In this document: in pieces, positions 13,798 to 18,104 of the stretch
Layout: each line of letters starts with the position of its first letter
Position numbering within the stretch: position 1 is the first letter of the stretch
Source of the DNA: an uncultured Mucilaginibacter sp.
Lineage (GTDB): Bacteria; Bacteroidota; Bacteroidia; Sphingobacteriales; Sphingobacteriaceae
NCBI GenBank assembly: GCA_903885865.1
Contig: CAISKH010000438.1
Location: forward strand, 1-18,104
Direction of reading: 5' to 3'
Length of the DNA: 18,104 nucleotides
Notes under the pieces: model-generated
Database searches by the model: none
What the model was told of the DNA's origin: nothing
The model's input: only the letters and a program-made list of their open reading frames with translations
Program-made: the position numbers and the translations under genes

Positions 13798-14685
13798 ATG
13801 GAAAAGAAAATAGGATTTGTGGGCCTGGGAGATATGGGCCTTAATATGGCTAAAAATTTAATCGGGGCCGGTTATCATTTACAGGTATATAACCGCACCG
13901 CGTCAAAGGCGAATAGCTTGGACGGTGCGCATATTACCCGGTGTAAAACTCCTGCAGAAGCAGCAAATGGTGTACTTGTTTTGATCAGCATGCTTTCGGA
14001 TGATGAAGTTGTATTGGCGGCTACTTTGGGCGAAAACGGCATTTTAAAAACATTACCAAAGGGTAGCATACATATCTCTATGAGTACGATAGCGCCCGAA
14101 ACATCCGGGCAATTGGCCAAACTGCATAGTGATGCGGGCAGCACCTATATTGTCGCCACCGTTTTTGGAAGGCCCGAGGCCGCCATGGCAAAAAAACTAT
14201 GGATATGCACGTCGGGCGATAAAGCGGCCAAAGAAACTGTAAAGCCCATATTGGAACAGTTAGGACAAGGCATATTTGATTTCGGCGAAAATGTTGGCAG
14301 CGCCAATGTTTTAAAAATTGCCGGCAACTTTATGATCATGGTTTCACTGGAAATGATGGCTGAGGCATTTACAATGGCTGAAAAAAGTGGCCTGGACCGC
14401 GCAAAAGTGAGCGAGTTTTTTAGTAGCACCCTTTTTAACGCGCCTATTTATCAAAATTACGGCAAATTATTAGCTAATAAACAATATGAACCGGTGGGTT
14501 TTAAAGCGAAGCTGGCTTATAAAGACGCGCGCCTGGCGGTAAATCTTTCTCAAAAAAGCGAAATGCCCGCGCCCGCGTGCGTGCTTGTACATAACAGGCT
14601 GCTTAGCGCTGTAGCACAGGGGCGAGGCGACCACGACCTGGTAGAAGCTTTTGGCCGGGGTGTTAGCGAAGATTCGGGGAGTTGA
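13798..14685 (+). CDS. NAD(P)-dependent beta-hydroxyacid dehydrogenase family protein
   Basis: 295 residues, the normal length. The Rossmann motif GFVGLGDMGLNMAKNL (6-21) leads, and R33 after the second strand (VYNRTASK) suggests NADP preference. The catalytic lysine is K173 in GSANVLKIAGN, with N177, and KDARLAVN (242-249) matches the C-terminal motif. The substrate-binding DAPVSGG motif of 3-hydroxyisobutyrate dehydrogenases is replaced by VATVFGRPEAA (119-129). This variant is seen in a less studied branch of the superfamily, so the substrate should not be called 3-hydroxyisobutyrate without a test. It ends 11 bases before the stop of convergent ispE. Confidence 0.85.
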   Translation: MEKKIGFVGLGDMGLNMAKNLIGAGYHLQVYNRTASKANSLDGAHITRCKTPAEAANGVLVLISMLSDDEVVLAATLGENGILKTLPKGSIHISMSTIAPETSGQLAKLHSDAGSTYIVATVFGRPEAAMAKKLWICTSGDKAAKETVKPILEQLGQGIFDFGENVGSANVLKIAGNFMIMVSLEMMAEAFTMAEKSGLDRAKVSEFFSSTLFNAPIYQNYGKLLANKQYEPVGFKAKLAYKDARLAVNLSQKSEMPAPACVLVHNRLLSAVAQGRGDHDLVEAFGRGVSEDSGS

Positions 14686-14696
14686 TAGTAAAAAAA

Positions 14697-15500
14697 TTAA
14701 ATGTTATAAAATACCTGGTTGGCCTGCTCCAGTTCTTCCAGATCGGGTGTTTTATTGAATATGCCGAATACAGAGGCCCCGCTCCCACTCATGCCGGCAT
14801 ATATTGCCCCCGCCTCGTATAATGCCGCCTTTACACCGCGTATTTCTACATGGTTTTTGAATACATTGGTTTCAAAATCATTTTTTATAAAGTTTCGCCA
14901 TTCGGAAACGGGCCTGTAGATCAGTTCTAACAACGACTCCTTAACCATGGCCGGTTTCACACCGCCGTAGGCTTCGGATGTAGATATATGTACAGGTGGC
15001 ATCACCAGCACTATTTCGTAACCAGACAAGTCGAGTTTTATAGGTTCAAATTCATCGCCCTTATCAAAAGCAAATACCGGTTTATTTTCAATAAAAAAAG
15101 CGCAATCGGCGCCTAATTGACGGGCGTAATTTAATTGCTGGCCGATTGTTAATCCCAAATCAAATTTATCGTTCATCAGTCGAATAAAAAAAGCGGCATC
15201 AGCCGACCCGCCACCCAGCCCTGCTCCAATAGGGATATGCTTGGCTAAATGAATTTTTACCGGAGGTATATCATGGTACTTTTTAAGCAAATGATAACCC
15301 TTTATGCAAAGATTATCCTCTACCCTGCCGGGAATATCCAGCCCAGACGATTCAAAGCTCAGTTGGCCGGCCTCAACAACTTCCAGTGCGTCGTGTATTT
15401 TTACCGGGTAAAATATGGTTTCGAGGTTATGGTAGCCATCCGCACGGCGTTCGGTTATGTTGAGGCCGATGTTTATCTTTGCGTTAGGGAATATGATCAT
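14697..15500 (-). CDS. ispE: 4-diphosphocytidyl-2-C-methyl-D-erythritol kinase
   Basis: GHMP-family kinase of the MEP isoprenoid pathway; phosphorylates CDP-methylerythritol at the 2-hydroxyl. The ATG at 15500 gives 267 residues starting MIIFPNAKINIGLNI, the usual IspE N-terminus with K8. An in-frame ATG at 15533 would add 11 residues of non-family sequence. The ATP-binding GHMP motif is PIGAGLGGGSADAAF (90-104). D132 in LGADCAFF is the predicted catalytic aspartate. YAGMSGSGASVFGIF near the C-terminus is the third GHMP motif. It is divergent from thyA and convergent with the dehydrogenase gene. Confidence 0.95.
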   Translation of the reverse strand: MIIFPNAKINIGLNITERRADGYHNLETIFYPVKIHDALEVVEAGQLSFESSGLDIPGRVEDNLCIKGYHLLKKYHDIPPVKIHLAKHIPIGAGLGGGSADAAFFIRLMNDKFDLGLTIGQQLNYARQLGADCAFFIENKPVFAFDKGDEFEPIKLDLSGYEIVLVMPPVHISTSEAYGGVKPAMVKESLLELIYRPVSEWRNFIKNDFETNVFKNHVEIRGVKAALYEAGAIYAGMSGSGASVFGIFNKTPDLEELEQANQVFYNI

Positions 15501-15583
15501 ATAATGATTAACACGGCATCTATTTTTAAACATCCGTTAGGATACCAAAAATAGATTATTTTTATTTGTACCGGGAATTAAAA

Positions 15584-15619
15584 CATTCACTCAATCCATC
15601 ATTCGCTCAATCACTCATT
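15584..15619 (+). repeat. Short degenerate 16-base tandem repeat upstream of thyA
   Basis: The unit beginning CATTCNCTCAATC starts at 15584 and 15600 (13 of 16 positions equal), and a partial third copy starting CATT lies at 15616. It ends just before the thyA ATG at 15627, within the thyA leader. Purine-poor sequence replaces a Shine-Dalgarno site. Function unknown. Confidence 0.45.
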
Positions 15620-15626
15620 AAAAAAG

Positions 15627-16448
15627 ATGAAGCAGTATCTCGACCTTATGCGCCATGTAATGGAAACCGGCACCCAAAAACATGACCGTACCGGCACCGG
15701 TACCATCAGCGTGTTTGGCTACCAGATGCGCTTTAACCTGCAGGATGGCTTCCCGCTCGTTACTACCAAAAAGCTACACTTAAAATCTATCATTCATGAG
15801 CTGATATGGTTCTTACAGGGCGATACCAATATAAAATACTTAAAGGATAACGGCGTACGCATTTGGGACGAATGGGCCGATGCTGATGGCAATCTCGGCC
15901 CGGTTTATGGCTACCAGTGGCGCTCATGGCCGACACCCGGCGGCGGGCATATCGACCAGATCAGCCAGGTTATTAACCAGGTAAAAAACAACCCCGATTC
16001 GCGCCGCATTATTGTTTCGGCATGGAACGTGGCCGATGTTAACCAAATGGCGCTGCCTCCATGCCATATGCTGTTCCAGTTTTATGTGGCGCCACCTGAC
16101 TCGTCTAAAGGAGAAAATAAAGGTAAGTTGTCCTGCCAGCTATATCAACGCAGCGCGGATATATTTTTGGGTGTTCCGTTTAATATAGCCTCCTACGCTT
16201 TGCTTACGCTGATGGTAGCCCAGGTATGCGACCTGGACCCGGGAGATTTTGTACATACTTTCGGCGACGCGCACCTTTATAACAACCACCTCGAACAAAC
16301 CAGGCTACAATTAAGCCGCGATCCGCGTCCACTGCCAACCATGAAGATAAACCCGGATGTAAAAGATATTTTTCAGTTTAAGTTTGAGGATTTTGAATTG
16401 GAAAATTATGATCCATGGCCCCATATTAAGGGAGCAGTAGCGGTATAA
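15627..16448 (+). CDS. thyA: Thymidylate synthase
   Basis: Methylates dUMP to dTMP with 5,10-methylenetetrahydrofolate. 273 residues, slightly longer than the 264-residue E. coli enzyme. DRTGTGTISVFGYQMRF (20-36) binds phosphate, and IWFLQGDTNIKYLKDNGVRIWDEWA (60-84, tryptophan-rich) follows. The nucleophile is C146 in ALPPCHMLFQFYV. CQLYQRSADIFLGVPFNIASYALL gives the dUMP-binding residues, and HTFGDAHLYNNH follows. The extra length comes from a short insert after FYV at about 153-164 (rich in S, K, G), common in some Bacteroidota. No folA is adjacent, unlike many genomes. The C-terminal KGAVAV is complete. Confidence 0.97.
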   Translation: MKQYLDLMRHVMETGTQKHDRTGTGTISVFGYQMRFNLQDGFPLVTTKKLHLKSIIHELIWFLQGDTNIKYLKDNGVRIWDEWADADGNLGPVYGYQWRSWPTPGGGHIDQISQVINQVKNNPDSRRIIVSAWNVADVNQMALPPCHMLFQFYVAPPDSSKGENKGKLSCQLYQRSADIFLGVPFNIASYALLTLMVAQVCDLDPGDFVHTFGDAHLYNNHLEQTRLQLSRDPRPLPTMKINPDVKDIFQFKFEDFELENYDPWPHIKGAVAV

Positions 16449-16482
16449 AAAATTAACACCTACGGGCATTGCCTAAGTGTTA
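16447..16482 (-). terminator. Rho-independent terminator of the GlcNAc kinase-like gene
   Basis: Arms TAACAC (16454-16459) and GTGTTA (16477-16482) close an interrupted stem with inner pairs TA/TA and GG/CC. Read on the minus strand the hairpin is followed by AATTTTTT, the expected T-tract, and lies 28 bases past the stop at 16511. On the plus strand the T-tract is poor, so it serves thyA less well. Confidence 0.55.
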
Positions 16483-16510
16483 CTTTGTATAAGCTTTACT
16501 CAATTTATTA

Positions 16511-17371
16511 TTATACCCTGCTCGCGGCAGCTTCCATATGGTATTTAACCAGGTTATCTATAGGCGAGCGGATGATGCTACCCACCACCATTCCGTTTTC
16601 GGTAGCTACTTCTTCTAAAACGTTCCTGAAATTATAGCCAACCGAACCAATACAGTTAAAAGTATATTTTTTATAGTCAGGGTAATGGGTCACAAGGTTT
16701 CTGAAAAAATCCTCAAACGAGGTTTTCACCAAATTACGCGAATACTCAATATGCACGTTGTTATCATACACAAACTTGCTGAAACCTGCGCAAAAGCGGT
16801 TAGCCAATGGTTTGGTATAAACCTCCTCGTTCACATCGTCGGGGGTAAGATGATAGGTGTCCCAAAAATTCTGGCGCACAGCTTCGGGCATGTACCCCCT
16901 TAAATAATCGGCCAATAATTTTTTGCCGATGTAGCAGCCGCTGCCTTCATCGCCTAATATATATGCGCCCGAATCAATATTATTAATAATATCTTTTCCA
17001 TCATAAAGGCAGGTATTGGTGCCTGTACCTAATATTGCTGCAAAACCGGCATTGGTTCCAAGCAGGGCCCTTGCCGCGGCAAGCAGGTCGTGGCCCACAT
17101 AAACCGAGGCATTTTTAAAAACCGCGCTCATGGCTTCTTTCACCTGGTTACGTTTTTCCTCAGTTGAGCAGCCCGCGCCGTAGTAATTTACTTCGGTTAT
17201 TTTGTCGATCTCCAGATCAGTTGGTAAACTTTCATGCAATGAGTTAACTATATATGCGATACTTGAAAAATAGGGGTTATAACCTTCCGTATTAAAATAT
17301 ACTTTTTTACCATCCTGTGTAAGCAGGCACCAGTTTGTTTTTGTTGAACCGCCGTCAGCAATTATGATCAT
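16511..17371 (-). CDS. N-acetylglucosamine kinase-like protein (BadF/BadG/BcrA/BcrD ATPase fold)
   Basis: 286 residues, a typical length for the small bacterial members. Actin-fold sugar kinase signatures: phosphate-1 loop IADGGSTKTNW (4-14), the likely catalytic D95 in YVGHDLLAAA, phosphate-2 AAILGTGTNTCLYDG (111-125), and YILGDEGSGCYIGKK (138-151). The family includes eukaryotic-type GlcNAc kinase and bacterial relatives that act on GlcNAc or other amino sugars released from peptidoglycan or chitin. The real substrate is not shown by the sequence. The gene stands alone on the minus strand, facing away from the tRNA. A TATACTTTTAG stretch in its upstream DNA could be a weak -7 box. Confidence 0.85.
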   Translation of the reverse strand: MIIIADGGSTKTNWCLLTQDGKKVYFNTEGYNPYFSSIAYIVNSLHESLPTDLEIDKITEVNYYGAGCSTEEKRNQVKEAMSAVFKNASVYVGHDLLAAARALLGTNAGFAAILGTGTNTCLYDGKDIINNIDSGAYILGDEGSGCYIGKKLLADYLRGYMPEAVRQNFWDTYHLTPDDVNEEVYTKPLANRFCAGFSKFVYDNNVHIEYSRNLVKTSFEDFFRNLVTHYPDYKKYTFNCIGSVGYNFRNVLEEVATENGMVVGSIIRSPIDNLVKYHMEAAASRV

Positions 17372-17522
17372 ATAATTATGTTTTTATAAATAAATCTGCT
17401 AAAAGTATAACTTCTTATCGTAATTTAAATATTTGGACTTAAAAAAGTTAGTTTTTAGATTAATAACAGCGAGTTTTTTCCTTATAATTTTGTTTCAAAT
17501 TCCATTTTTAAGCAGTTTTTTG

Positions 17523-17530
17523 CATCTTTG
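17523..17530 (+). promoter_or_regulatory. tRNA promoter -7 region
   Basis: CATCTTTG followed by CACC resembles the strong Bacteroidota stable-RNA form TAnCTTTGCAC with one mismatch, and lies 27 bases before the tRNA. A second box, TAATTTTG at 17485-17492, matches TAnnTTTG exactly but sits 65 bases upstream. One or both may be used. The rest of 17372-17557 is AT-rich with no gene. Confidence 0.45.
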
Positions 17531-17557
17531 CACCGCCCCGATACTTCGGCGCAGGAT

Positions 17558-17631
17558 GGTCCCATAGCTCAGCTGGATAGAGAAACAGATTTCTAATCTG
17601 TAGGTATTTGGTTCGAATCCAAATGGGATCA
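17558..17631 (+). tRNA. tRNA-Arg (anticodon UCU)
   Basis: A 74-base cloverleaf. The acceptor GGTCCCA pairs with TGGGATC (one G-T pair), discriminator A at 17631. The anticodon stem is ACAGA/TCTGT around loop TTTCTAA, with anticodon TCT at 17592-17594, reading AGA (and possibly AGG). The T arm is TTTGG-TTCGAAT-CCAAA. The D arm GCTC/GAGA has a G10-A25 mismatch. CCA is not encoded. A strong terminator follows five bases later, so the gene is transcribed alone. Confidence 0.95.
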
Positions 17632-17635
17632 CGAG

Positions 17636-17670
17636 AAAAACGCAACCGCCAAAACGATTGCGTTTTTTTT
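17636..17670 (+). terminator. Rho-independent terminator of tRNA-Arg
   Basis: Perfect 10-base stem AAAAACGCAA (17636-17645) with TTGCGTTTTT (17658-17667), a 12-base loop, and a run of eight T at 17663-17670. Because the stem begins with A5 and ends in T, it could also work on the minus strand. Confidence 0.88.
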
Positions 17671-17717
17671 GTTTATCATATTTTTAAATTACCTTGATCT
17701 CACTTTTCCAATTCATT

Positions 17718-18104
17718 ATGCGAGCTTTTAGAAAATCACTCCAAATAATCTTGCTGATAGCCAACCTTTCACTCATCAGCTTTTTCTCATTCGCTCAAAA
17801 AATCATTGCGCCCCCTATTGCAAATGAAGAATGGACCAGGGATTACGAACCTTTCCGCATTGCCGGCAACCTGTATTATGTTGGCACGTACGACCTTGCC
17901 TGTTACCTCATTACCACACCACAGGGGCATATATTGATCAATACAGGGATGCCTGGCTCGGCGCCCATGATCCGTTCACATGTGGAGGCATTGGGGTTCA
18001 AATTTTCGGATATTAAAATATTACTGGCCACACACGCGCATTTCGACCATGTGGGCGGAACGGCTGAAGTAAAGAAAATAACAGGCGCGAAAATGATGGT
18101 TAAC
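17718..18104 (+). CDS. Subclass B3-type metallo-beta-lactamase, 5' part only (runs off the window)
   Basis: 129 codons are open from the ATG at 17718 to the window end. Residues 1-26 form a signal peptide (hydrophobic core about 9-24, likely cut after FSFA before Q27); there is no lipobox, so a soluble periplasmic protein is expected. NLYYVGTYDLACYLITTPQG (51-70) then HILINTG is the B3-branch N-terminal pattern. THAHFDHVGG (105-114) contains the zinc motif HxHxDH: H106, H108, D110, H111. The remaining ligands lie beyond the window. The B3 family hydrolyses penicillins, cephalosporins and carbapenems with two zinc ions, but many environmental Bacteroidota homologues are chromosomal and of variable activity. 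A general MBL-fold hydrolase remains possible until the rest is seen. Confidence 0.82.
   Translation, partial: MRAFRKSLQIILLIANLSLISFFSFAQKIIAPPIANEEWTRDYEPFRIAGNLYYVGTYDLACYLITTPQGHILINTGMPGSAPMIRSHVEALGFKFSDIKILLATHAHFDHVGGTAEVKKITGAKMMVN

Noticed and set aside
15249..15554. Plus-strand open frame opposite ispE
   Set aside because: It is a shadow of ispE with no recognisable motif; ispE is complete and conserved on the other strand.
17537..17550. CCGA/TCGG hairpin just before the tRNA as a riboswitch or T-box
   Set aside because: The stem is only four pairs and lies in the short tRNA leader; too small to support a regulatory RNA call.
1..18104. CRISPR array, insertion sequence, prophage or defence island
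   Set aside because: No regularly spaced repeats, no transposase, integrase, phage or Cas-like protein was seen; the only mobile-type locus is the higBA pair.

Overview
The window looks like chromosomal DNA from a Bacteroidota bacterium, most likely Sphingobacteriaceae (Mucilaginibacter or Pedobacter-like). The evidence is a type IX secretion (gliding-motility type) C-terminal sorting domain at the left edge, a Rho with a long acidic N-terminal insertion, several candidate TAnnTTTG-type -7 promoter boxes, few Shine-Dalgarno sequences, and the character of the housekeeping proteins. The genus is an inference; no database search was possible.

Layout, left to right. (1) 1-195: the tail of a secreted type IX substrate. 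(2) 245-1609: a DEDDh exonuclease fused to a UvrC-like GIY-YIG nuclease, followed by a 155-bp inverted repeat (1617-1771). (3) pyrF (minus) diverges from rho (plus) across a 397-bp AT-rich gap. (4) pssA and purS overlap on the plus strand and converge, with overlapping stop codons, on a minus-strand pair: folK and a lone HPt phosphotransfer protein. (5) sppA (plus), divergent from folK. (6) A higB-higA toxin-antitoxin pair behind a palindromic operator candidate. (7) A plus-strand run of a PolX-PHP protein whose polymerase active site is degraded, then gmhA, rfaE2 and a GT9 heptosyltransferase: an ADP-heptose/LPS core block. (8) sixA, a LapA-like small membrane protein, and a beta-hydroxyacid dehydrogenase with an altered substrate motif. 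(9) ispE (minus), thyA (plus), and an N-acetylglucosamine kinase-like protein (minus) with a terminator between the last two. (10) tRNA-Arg(UCU) with a strong terminator, then the first 129 codons of a subclass B3-type metallo-beta-lactamase, cut by the window edge.

Most of this is core metabolism: pyrimidine (pyrF, thyA), purine (purS), folate (folK), isoprenoid (ispE), phospholipid (pssA) and LPS heptose (gmhA, rfaE2, GT9). The parts worth a second look are the catalytically degraded PolX, the exonuclease/GIY-YIG fusion with its cysteine cluster, the compact inverted repeat, the higBA operator, a mismatch in the tRNA D-stem, and the metallo-beta-lactamase beside the tRNA gene. I found no CRISPR array, insertion sequence, prophage or clearly undescribed multigene system.
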